In this document: positions 35,851 through 45,728 of the stretch, one piece after another
Layout: each line of letters begins with the position of its first letter
Numbering within the stretch: position 1 is the first letter of the stretch
Assembly: GCA_024529925.1 (NCBI GenBank)
Contig: JAFEUB010001103.1
Span: forward strand, 1,586,501-1,650,500
Length of the DNA: 64,000 bases
DNA from: Ophthalmolycus amberensis
Taxonomy: Eukaryota > Chordata > Actinopteri > Perciformes > Zoarcidae
Direction of reading: 5' to 3'
Made by a program: the position numbers and the translations under genes
Notes under the pieces: generated by a model
Databases searched by the model: none
What the model was told of the DNA's origin: nothing
What the model saw: the letters and a program-made list of their open reading frames with translations, nothing else

Positions 35851-36536
35851 GTAAGGAAGGAAGACTTGAAATTCTCTTGCTAAGGGGGGAGTAACTGACA
35901 GATTATTACAGTTACCGTGTGGAGTTATAATGTGACTTTTCACATCCAGTATTTGAGCACATTTTCAGCTTGCAGACACTCTTTTTCAGGCAGTCAGTCA
36001 AAAGACAAACAAGTGCAGTTAGCATGAATTAATAACATTCATTTATCTTACTCACTACACAAACTGTCCGATACAGAGCTACACGGATAAACAAGTGCAC
36101 AGCAACGTGCATGACATTCTGATTCACTGGATGCATTTTAAATTATTAATCGCAGAGAGTAAAAGGTTTTCGTTAATTGCCTAATGCGCTTTCAATTGAG
36201 GCTGCAAGTTAATGGAACAGGCGTGCAAGTTCATCACCTGATGTACAGATAAATAGAAGTTGGTTGCAAAAAAAATTGTTTGTGCACATTTGTCTGTTTT
36301 TCAACCAGAAAAAAAGGAGGACCTTTGTCACCCAACAACATAAAGGTCTAAGATGCGTATCTACTTTCTGCGTTTCTCTCTCATCAGCAGAATGCAGAGA
36401 CTATCTCTGACAACAATCTCCCACATTAAAGTCACCACACTCAGCAGCAGCCAGTGTGTTTTTCAATTGTTTTTTTTGGTTTCTATCCTTCACTCTTTTG
36501 CACACATCACCATGTCTTTTTCCTCTGTGTCTCTGC

Positions 36537-36544
36537 AGCTGCAG
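36537..36544 (+). promoter_or_regulatory. Splice acceptor in front of cysltr1 start
   Basis: TTTTTCCTCTGTGTCTCTGCAG ends at 36538 and a second CTGCAG at 36544, 12-18 bases before the ATG. The pyrimidine tract is strong, so the cysltr1 coding exon is preceded by at least one leader exon. Two alternative AGs six bases apart are possible. Confidence 0.55.
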
Positions 36545-36556
36545 GTGTGACTTAAA

Positions 36557-37591
36557 ATGGAGTCAAATCTGACAGGCAACCTCGGGAGTAACTCTACCGA
36601 GTGTCCGGCCATCGACAACTTCCGCAACCAGGTTTACTCCACGTCCTACTCCCTCATCACCGTGCTGGGCCTGGTCGGCAACGGCTTCGCCCTGGCGGTG
36701 CTGATCAGAACGTACCGCCAGAGCTCACCCTTCCACATCTACATGCTGAACCTGGCTGTGTCCGACCTGCTGTGCGTCATGACGCTGCCGCTGAGAGTTC
36801 TCTACTACGTCAACAAGGGCCAGTGGAACCACGGCGATTTCCTCTGCCGCGTCAGCTCCTACGCTCTCTATGTAAACCTCTACTGCAGCATCTACTTCAT
36901 GGCTGCCATGTCCGTCACGCGCTTCCTGGCCATCGTCTTTCCCGTGCAGAACATGCGGCTGGCGACGGCGACCCGCGCTTGGCTGGTGTGCGGGTGTGTC
37001 TGGATGTTCATCTGCCTTTCATCCTCGCCCTTCCTGATGTCGGGCCAGCACACTGACCCCATCACAAATAAAACCAAGTGCTTCGAGCCACCGAAGAATA
37101 GTGATAGGAGTGTGGATCGACTGGTCATGCTGAACTATGTGTCCCTGGTGGTGGGCTTCGCCCTACCTTTCCTGATCATCCTGCTCTGCTACGCTGGCAT
37201 AGTCCGCGCCCTGCTGTCCCGCACCAGCTCCGCTCGACGCCAGCAGGGCGCAAGCGCCAAAGCCATCCGCATGATCGTCATCGTCCTGCTGACCTTCCTG
37301 ATCTGCTTCATGCCATACCACGTGCAGCGCACCATCCACCTGCACTTCCTGTCGCGGACGGACACCCTCTGCTCAGAGCAGGTGGCCATGCAGAAGTCGG
37401 TCGTGGTGACGCTCTGCCTGGCCGCTTCCAATTCGTGCTTCGATCCGCTGCTTTATTTTTTCTCGGGAGAGGGTTTCCGCAATCGCTTGTCCTCCCTGCA
37501 CAAAACAATGAAGGGCAGCAGCCTGAACCGCACAGCCAGAAGAAAGCCCGTCACAGTCTCTGGGGAGAACCACCAGCTGACGGCCAGTTAA
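36557..37591 (+). CDS. cysltr1: Cysteinyl leukotriene receptor 1 (class A GPCR), single coding exon
   Basis: A 344-residue uninterrupted frame close in length to human CYSLTR1 (about 337). Matching stretches include DNFRNQVYSTSYSLITVLG, YALYVNLYCSIYFMAAMS, NKTKCFEPP and SFMPYH-like CFMPYHVQRTIHLHFL. TM2 carries LNLAVSDLL (64-72). Cys97 and Cys175 should form the TM3-ECL2 disulfide. TRF (121-123) stands at the DRY site, and FDPLLYFF (295-302) closes TM7. Asn4, Asn12 and Asn171 are in N-glycosylation sequons. The C-terminal tail is short and basic. Mammalian CYSLTR1 senses leukotriene D4 and C4 through Gq. The CDS has no intron, unlike the other three receptors here. The gene points away from lpar4, as in human. 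Confidence 0.95.
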   Translation: MESNLTGNLGSNSTECPAIDNFRNQVYSTSYSLITVLGLVGNGFALAVLIRTYRQSSPFHIYMLNLAVSDLLCVMTLPLRVLYYVNKGQWNHGDFLCRVSSYALYVNLYCSIYFMAAMSVTRFLAIVFPVQNMRLATATRAWLVCGCVWMFICLSSSPFLMSGQHTDPITNKTKCFEPPKNSDRSVDRLVMLNYVSLVVGFALPFLIILLCYAGIVRALLSRTSSARRQQGASAKAIRMIVIVLLTFLICFMPYHVQRTIHLHFLSRTDTLCSEQVAMQKSVVVTLCLAASNSCFDPLLYFFSGEGFRNRLSSLHKTMKGSSLNRTARRKPVTVSGENHQLTAS

Positions 37592-37950
37592 TTTGCACCA
37601 GACAAACGAGCATCTCGGGATTTGTCTGAAGGAACACTTCACCCACACCAGTACCATTTGTGCATCACTTACTCGCCCCGTGTTGCCTTTAATTCTCTCA
37701 GAAACCGTTTTACCTTGCATGCCTCTACAGTGAAAGGAGAATTGGACCGGTTAAATGAGAATTCAATTATAGGGCACGATATGCGTGCAAAAACATGTCT
37801 TCACAAATTCCAGGTAAAACGGGGTGTAACTGATATACAAATATTCATCTAGTGGGTGTAGTGTTCCTTTAAGGAGCTCAGGATGGGTTGTGTTCCCATT
37901 TACACACAGGGAAGGAGTTGAGAGAAACATAAGGAGGAGATGAACGGAAG

Positions 37951-37956
37951 AATAAA
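37951..37956 (+). terminator. Polyadenylation signal of cysltr1
   Basis: AATAAA 360 bases after the cysltr1 stop codon. A second AATAAA lies near 38942, so a longer 3' UTR is possible. Confidence 0.45.
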
Positions 37957-40900
37957 GTGTTACTAGTAAGGGCTGGTTTACTCATGAAGCGAGTATTTAG
38001 ACATCGAAGTAGCAAGTCTCAGTCTCATTTATTATTCCAAAGAACGACAAGTGTTCAATATTGAAGTGATGTTGTTCTGTATTATCATTATGGCAGTAAC
38101 AATTAGCCTATTGTGTCCCAAAAGTTACTCAAACCGTGGAATTACAAATATGAATTCACAGTATAAAAATGTATGAATGTATTGTAGATACTTTTGTAAT
38201 ATGTTTTTTTATTGAGTCTTGTATCACACAACCTGCATATGAAAGAAGGGCTAAACTCTGCTGTGTTGACTACTGTAGACCTTTACTTTTCTTCTTCTGG
38301 TTATTCCTCTATCATTGTTATTTTTTAGCGTTTTTGTAGCAATTTTAATGTTGTCATGACTGTAACCTCTTATTATGATGAGTTATTGTCCTTTTCCATG
38401 CTTATCATAATTACTTTTACTCAATTTGGATTCAAAATTGTTGTTTTTGTGCTTTGATTTTTTAAATTTTGTGCATCTTTTCTGTAAATACTATTGATGA
38501 TGATGATGATTTATAATGTTCTGAACCGTGTACCTTTAAGGGAGCAGTTTGATTTGCTTTTTTTGCTCTCAAGAGTAAAATGAGAAATACGACACCACTC
38601 TCATAACTGCGGTAAATATGAAATGACAGCCGACTCACGCCTACCTAAGCTTAGCTTAGCATAATTACTGTAAACAAGTGAAACCTCTGGGCTCCCCAAT
38701 TAACACGTTGCATACCATTTGTTTAATCCGTAGAATTTATGCGTGTTTCCAATCTTTATGCTAAGCTAACACAGCCGGCTACTGGCTGTAGTTTCATATT
38801 TTCTGTGCAGATGTGAGAGTGGTATCATAGCAAGAAAGCAAATGAGCATATTTCTCAAAAAAATCTAGCCATGCCTGAAATGATCCTGCTGTAAATCAGT
38901 CGTGTCCAAACACTGTTTCATCTCATGTATGATAATCGCATCAATAAATCATACAACGCATGTCAGTTCAGTATGACCACATGACACCCTCACTGTGATA
39001 GAAGTTACCAACTCCGTCCACTGGGTGTCGCACCGGCACACACGTTGTTGTCGCCCTCAAATCATCTTCTTCATTGCTTTTCTATTATTCATCTCGGTTT
39101 CTCATAGATGAGAAAAAACAATGAGCAGCAGCACTGCAAGAGGAGTTGTGTTGCACTGTGACAAATTCAATTTGTGCAAAAAAAGTCTTAAAACGGTCAC
39201 GGCACATAAACGCATTAGCTGAAGCTATAAAAAAACATGCTACATTTATAGAAAAGGCTAAGAGCATCTTTCTACACAGCAAATCAAAAAGCACGACCAA
39301 AATTTAGCTCCCCTGTCAATTAGAGATGCAAAACAACACTGAGAAACCAGACTGCTGGGGCCGACCCTGCTGATTAGAACATAGAGGGCCACTGTATTAC
39401 CACTTCATAACCAGATAATATCGAGCACATGATCGGCTCCCTCCTCCATCTGCACAAAAAGATGTTTGTTTCAGTCTGCAAAGCAGGACCATCGACCAGC
39501 TCCGAGATGGGAGCCTGTTGTTGCAGTGTTTGTGTTCGGCGGACATACTCGCCATGCAGGAAGTAAGTACCCTGCTCAATCCTTCCTCGTCTGTTTTCTA
39601 ACGAGGTTACGGATAACGGTACACCCCAGTGCATTGCAGGAACGTTTGCTCTCTTTCATCTGTTCTCCAGGTTTGCTGCACTCCAACAAGTGATTTGGCT
39701 GAAGCATTGATTTGTTTTCGGGAGAGGCTAAGATTAAAACTCGATCGCCCTCGGGGGGAGCAGACTCAGCTTTGCAACAAGTGTTAGTATGCCCACCATA
39801 CCAGTACAGAAAACAGTCAGAAGAGCTCTCCAGGAGCGCTGCTTTTACCCTGGTTCCTTTCTTATCCCAATGGCAAATACCTTGAAAGGCGCCTATCAGG
39901 CCTTAAGATGACGCGACGTGCGCCCCTTTAATACAATACAGGAGGGGTTCAGTCTTTCTTTGAATAACATTTTTGGCCACTTGAAAGCAGCACAACAGGC
40001 TGTAAACAACAGGATATAATCACCTTGTAAAGAAGAACGACATGGCGAACGTGTCGGCAAACGGCTGCCTATTTGTACATCCAGCTGACACAACAGCATT
40101 AGCATTAACACTACTAGCGTCCCAATTAATGTATGTCCATTATTCATTTTCCTCCATCAACAGCTGGCAGAAATGTCCCAATGTGTTCATCAACTGTTGG
40201 CTGTCTGGCAATGACCCAGACCCTGAATCTGACGATAAAGCGGTTTTATTCTACAAGCGTTGCTGGAGATTTGTACTCCATGTACATCTTCCGAAGGTAA
40301 GTAAGTGAAGTTGTGCCAGAAACCCCCCACTCTGGTGTTTGGGGCTGGGCAGGTGGGTTAAATGTTTTTTTTTCATTGAGAACAGCTGCCTGCTTTGACT
40401 GAAAAACGACGCTAATAAGAATAAACCAAAACGTTAAAGTTTTGGATCATAAAACTGAAAGAACGAGCTGAAAAGTGCAAAAAAAAGCTGTGAAGGGCTT
40501 AATGGAGAGGAACCTATCTATTTCGACCCTTAGCATATATATAGTCATCCACCTTTAAATATGGATTAGGGCAGCTTTAAATATGCATACAGTTCAAGTC
40601 TCCGGTTATTATCATGGTCTTATAACCGACGGTCGATGCAAATATAAAGAATATTCCTCCCTTAAAACCTCTTGTACACGAGAGCCCCCTTTAAAGGGGG
40701 CTAGAGGGGGGTGGGGGGGGCGGGGGTGGTGTACATGTGTACAATTCACTTTTGCGATACGAATTAAAAAAATAAATAAAAAAATACCTGTGTAACAAAG
40801 AGATTCTGGGCGAAACAACCACGGGAGCCATTTTACACACTGCAAAACACAATTATACATGAACTAAGATCATATCTAGAAGAATACTACAAGTTTTACC

Positions 40901-43055
40901 ACAAAACCACGTTTTTCTGGGCAAAACACTGCAGTACTATACTCTTTGTTTTGGTCTCTGATGAGAAAGCACGGAGCGATTTTGGCGGATGAGCATATCC
41001 AGAGGGCCGTGGTTCGACCCCGCTTCGCGTATCGTTTTCGAAATTACTCTCTTTCAAACCGTTCAAAAGTTATGGGGATACATGCCAATATCAGCCACAG
41101 GTGACGAGAAAAAATATTGGGTAAAAAAACTTACGTTTTGATGATTTTATGGACGACAAACGGCTCTATTCCAGCGGATTTTGGCGCAGCTGTGTGCCCC
41201 ATGTTGTGGTCCGTGTCTGTGTCTGATATCAATGCGCTGGCTCACTGAATGAGGAAATGGCAGTGAATGAAACTGTGAGCTGGACCAATCCATGTTGGGA
41301 GGGGGGTTCGCCCAGCAATTTCCGATTTTTAGTCAGTAAACAGACAAGGAGATTGTCAAACACCCCCGCATGGCTCCCGTTGGACTATCACACATCGACA
41401 AATGTGTTTTTTGTGTAAATCGAGCAGGCACAGCCCATTTTACAGTCCATTTTACAGTCCATTTTACAGTCACACAGACACAAATTATGATTCATATATT
41501 TTTATGATACAGATATGACATTCAAAATTATTCCAAATGGTGTCAAACTGCTTTATTAGGATTATTGAACACTCTTAGTGATAAGACAAGTGAATATATA
41601 GTTAATATTTAGTTATATACTATATCAAATTTGAATACAGCAATGCAACCAAATGCTTCCAAAAATGCCTTTGCTTGGTTTATGCTGGCCTGCTTCACTC
41701 AATCGAAGTCAAATCAGTTCTAGAGACTGTAAAACCGGTTGTGCTATGACTGTGGCTATGCCATTGAAATTTTTAGGCTTTATTTCAAGTAATATTTTAG
41801 ACACAAGTGCTTTTTTTCAGGCGAACCTGAAACTTTTTCAATTTGAGCTGTGCCATATGTGTATTTGTTATTAACCAGTAACATATACACCATTTTACAG
41901 ATATCAGCACATCTCATAAGTGTTACCTGTATTATACAATCAAAAAATTATTAAAATAGACCTTGTAGTTGCAGAAATACACTCTCCTTAGTATGGGTAT
42001 GCAATTTAGGCAGAGGCCTAAAAATAGGGGCAGTGTTCTTAAGGAAACAGCGTAGATGTGGGAAAATTGCAGAAGGTTGCAGAAAATTGCCTGTTTCTTC
42101 ACACTGGTCACAGTTCACGGCTAGCCGGAAGTTGAGCTCTACTACAAACCTGAAGTTTTGATGCAACCAGACTTGATTTAACACACAGACATGGCCGTCC
42201 GCCTCACTGATGACTGTTGGAAGGTAGAAGGAAGCAGAACCAGAGTCCCTATTGAGGCCTGGAATTTGTATGTGGAAACGGCATGAATCCAAAATGTCTG
42301 CTCAAGAGAGCAGAATCTCCATCATTAGATCGTTTGTCTGGTTGTTATCCTCAGGTACAAAGCAGGTCAGTAAACATAACCAAGTCTTGAGCAGCTCACT
42401 GACATCACATGACGCCTACTGCCGTGTGTGTGTGTGCGTGTGTGTGTGTTCGCACACATCTATGCCCTTATAATAACCACTCAACCAACATCAAAAGCCA
42501 CATGCAGAGTGTACGTTCTTTGGTTAAAGGCCAGGCTGATGTGTTATGGTCACTGCTGAGTTCAGGTTGGAGGAGAGTGAGGCAGAGAAACAGCTCACAG
42601 ATGAGTTGATAGCAGTCTGGAGCTTTTAGAGGAGCATGGGTCGAGCTATGGCTATCACTCAGACGCACCTCAATCATTCAGCCATTAATTCAGTAATTTC
42701 AGCCACCAGTGTATTTTTGGTCCGCGCTGTGACGCACACACAGAGAGAAAGGCCCCTCAGTTTGCTTGACTTTTAAAATGTTATCCAAATCCTGTGAAGC
42801 CTTCTGGCAGTTGTTAAAAAAAGGAAATAAAATATCAAGAACAAAACAAAGCACATGTTTTATACCATAGATACACATTAAGATTTTGAAAGAAGGAAAA
42901 CAGAGCTTTGAATCCTAGAAATAATCTATAGCATATATTTCTCTGCACAACAGATAATTTCTGTTTTTTACAATTGCAAAAATCCAGAGTCGGCTGTCTC
43001 AATCCCATGTATTGTATTTAAAATGATTGATGACCAGAGCCAATCGGCTCCTTTC
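37957..43055. other. Downstream of cysltr1, no further gene seen
   Basis: AT-rich sequence without recognisable exons. One probable DNA element lies at 40806-41380. Confidence 0.4.
40806..41380. mobile_element. Probable non-autonomous DNA element
   Basis: ACGGGAGCCA at 40821-40830 recurs inverted at 41371-41380 (TGGCTCCCGT). Also CTGGGCGAA (40806) recurs inverted at 41307 (TTCGCCCAG). These nested inverted words suggest decayed terminal repeats. No coding frame is visible. Confidence 0.35.
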
Positions 43056-43212
43056 TATCACACCTCGAAGATTCTTTTCATCATCTGTTAGAAAGCTGGA
43101 CAAAGCTTTAATGGTTGCAGATTTTAATCTTATTGATGACACTATATGTGACACGGGCTCTGAATTTCTCAATCTCACGAGTCCATCGACGTAAAAAAAC
43201 ACGTATCTGGCC

Positions 43213-43214
<2 letters not shown>

Positions 43215-43254
<40 letters not shown>
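43215..43254. repeat. (CA)n microsatellite inside the LINE endonuclease
   Basis: A CA run placed exactly at the Thr-His codons (ACACAC) of the LINE motif GPTHTHG, suggesting that it grew from them. Confidence 0.9.
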
Positions 43255-43257
<3 letters not shown>

Positions 43258-43334
43258 GTCAGACTCTTGACCTTGTTTCTACACATGGTATAGATATTGA
43301 ACTTGCTGTTACGGCCAGGCTGTGCCTCCTGCAT

Positions 43335-43336
43335 GT

Positions 43337-43372
<36 letters not shown>

Positions 43373-43590
43373 TGGTATGGGCAGTGGCACCGACCTGGTC
43401 TCCTCCTGATTACAATTTACCTCACCTGCCCAGTCAACCCAGCTGCCTTCCATCAACTCATCACTCAACAGTATATCTACCCCGGTTCTGCCTGCCCTGC
43501 CTCTTTCTGCCTGGTTTCCACCATCGCCCTCTCGTCTGGATTTCCCCGCTGTTCCCTGACAGTTTCCCCTTTGTGTTCCCCGTTTCAGAA
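43335..43590 (+). repeat. Dispersed repeat, second copy, inserted in the LINE
   Basis: A GT-rich head followed by TTTACCTCACCTGCCCAGTC and TCCATCAACTCATCACTCAA, the same series as at 10570-10775. The LINE reading resumes after it, so it is an insertion. Confidence 0.55.
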
Positions 43591-44655
43591 ACGAGGCTGC
43601 AGCTGTCAATTTCAAATGTCGAAGAACAGAAAGATTGTAGAAAGCCACGTAGCTCGACGTGTACAGACTGCATCTCAGAGAACTACTCTTAATGACGTGG
43701 TGAATTCTGACAGATCTTCTTATTTCACAAATCTAATATCTTCCAACAACAGAAACCCTAAAGTCCTGTTTGATGCTGTAAACTCTGCTTGTGTCTCAAA
43801 CAATGACTCCAATAACTCTTAATTAATTCATCAATACTGTAGTAAATGTCAGGGAAAAGATCTCACCCTCTTCCAATCCCATCCATCCATCTATGACTTC
43901 TTCTGTCCTGTGTCCATAGATGACATTGTTTGTTGGGACAAATGAAACCTACTCAAGCCCTCTTAATGTACCTGTCTGTTTTGAAAGGCTTTTCACCTCA
44001 AAGGTCCTTCCACAGTAAGTTAGTCTAAACAGGCTATATTGTTCAACCTTTGTTGAAAAACCAAACAAGGACCCCTCCCTGCCAGAGACCTACAGGCCTT
44101 TCCCTAAACTCCCTTTCTTTTAAAAAGTTGTAGAAAAGCAAGGTGTTTGAGGACTGGAACTGCACCACAGGGGGTTTGATCAACTTCAAACAGCATGTGA
44201 TGCTGTTGACCACCACATTCTAATCCACTGGCTAAATCACCTTCCGGGCCCTTCTTTCACTGCACTGGAGCGGTTCTTCTCCCGTCTCTCTGATAGGATT
44301 TGTCAGTCTCTGTAGGTGAACTTGTGTAGGACACGGCTGCTCTGCCATGTGGTCTTGGGACCCATTTTAATCTCCACAATACTTGCTGCCACTATACGGG
44401 AGATTATCAGTAGTTTAAGCAACATTTGTACGTTAATGACATCCAGTTGTATTTTTCATTGAAACCTGACGAGCCTCATGACATTTCTATACTGAACGAC
44501 TGCTTGAGTGCAACCAGGAAAGCAAATCATTTTCTGCAGTTAAATGTGTTTGCTGCCAATAACCTTCACACAGCGATCATGCAGAACCTCTCAGTCTGGC
44601 TCTTCGGTCCTCCCAGAGTTTCCTTAGTGTACCTCGGACACATTTTAAGACTCCA

Positions 44656-44684
44656 GTGGGTAGCCCTAATTTAGGGCTACCCAC
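44656..44684. repeat. Near-perfect palindrome, 14-bp arms
   Basis: The arms GTGGGTAGCCCTAA and its reverse complement are separated by one base. Confidence 0.95.
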
Positions 44685-44686
44685 AG

Positions 44687-44729
44687 AGACTATTCCAACG
44701 TTTAGGGCCCCTAAACGTTGGAATAGTCT
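44687..44729. repeat. Near-perfect palindrome, 21-bp arms
   Basis: The right arm encodes part of the LINE APKRWNSLP motif. The left arm is its exact reverse complement, with one central base. It starts two bases after the previous palindrome. Confidence 0.95.
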
Positions 44730-45562
44730 CCCAATAATCCTTTTAACACACTCTTTCAAAAAGCAGTTAAAAACCCATCCGCCGGGAAAGCTTTTTAAGT
44801 AGCACGGGGAATTTTATGTTCAAACTCGTGTCTTATGTTTCTGCCCCTTGTATATTTAATCATGTGTTTTGATCTTTGTTTGATTTGTTTGCTTCTATTT
44901 TACTGTGAATAAAACAAAATAAATCTAAATCAGCTTTGCTTGCCTGCTAAACCTGTGTCTGGCTGATGATAAACTCTCCCTTCATGTGCAGAAATGTCTT
45001 CATAACTAAATGCAATATTTACGACCATCTAAATCTGTTAATAAAATACACTGTCTCCTGCGGTCACTGCTGCTGTTAACGGCAGCCACAGTCGGACACA
45101 GAGCTGTCGTTCCTCTTCTCAACCATCTTGCCATGTGACACAATTTACAAAAGCCTTTCTTCTCTAAACGCAATGGACACGACTCCCCTGGAGAGCTGAA
45201 TACAAACTTCATTTGCATAAAACGTTGAAGCTCTACACAATGTCTGTAGCTAGTCTGATACTCCACCAAGCCCAAATCAACCTCTTCAAAAAAAAAGAGA
45301 TAAAAGTAGAGTTTGGGAAGGATCGTTCAAACAGAAAGCTCTTTGTTCGGGGTCAAAAGAAACATTGGCTTTGCGGCTCACAGTTTGAGTCTTTCTTTGA
45401 TAGCAGAGGCAGAAAACGTCTTTGTGAATCAATGAGGTGAAATAAAGAGGATTTAAAAGTTTACTGAAGCAGTGAGGATGGGAATTAAAGCTCGGGGAAG
45501 AGGTGATACGGAATTCCCCGACACACTGTAACAAGTCCAGTGAGGTGCAGTGAAACTGGGTC

Positions 45563-45728
45563 ATTGTTGGAATGCTGTTAAGCATTCCAACTATTGTTAT
45601 CCTGTTTCTTTATTGTTGGAATGCTGTTAAGCATTCCAACTATTGTTATCCTGTTTCTTTATTGTTGGAATGCTGTTAAGCATTCCAACAATTATCCTGT
45701 TTCTTTATTGTTGGAATGCTGTTAAGCA
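45563..45728. repeat. Tandem 46-49-bp repeat with hairpins, 3.5 copies
   Basis: ATTGTTGG recurs at 45563, 45612, 45661 and 45707. Each unit holds TTGGAATGCT and its inverse AGCATTCCAA around GTTA, a perfect hairpin. The fourth copy breaks off into the CT/CACG array. This motif is frequent in fish genomes in my experience. Confidence 0.85.

Larger units (their letters stand above)
43060..44935 (+). mobile_element. Decayed L2-type LINE, interrupted
   Basis: Translated pieces follow L2-type order. The endonuclease starts with KLDKALMVADFN, then EFLNL, GPTHTH and GGQTLDLVSTHGIDIELAV. RSSYFTNLISSNNRNPKVLF follows. The reverse transcriptase has AVDHHILIHWL and YVNDIQLYFSLKPDEP, where YVND stands for the catalytic YADD motif. 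A WNSLPIILLTHSFKK end near 44725-44765 leads to an A-rich, AATAAA-containing tail. Stops and frameshifts make it non-functional. A dispersed repeat (43335-43590) and a CA run split the endonuclease region, and two palindromes lie near the 3' end. Confidence 0.75.
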
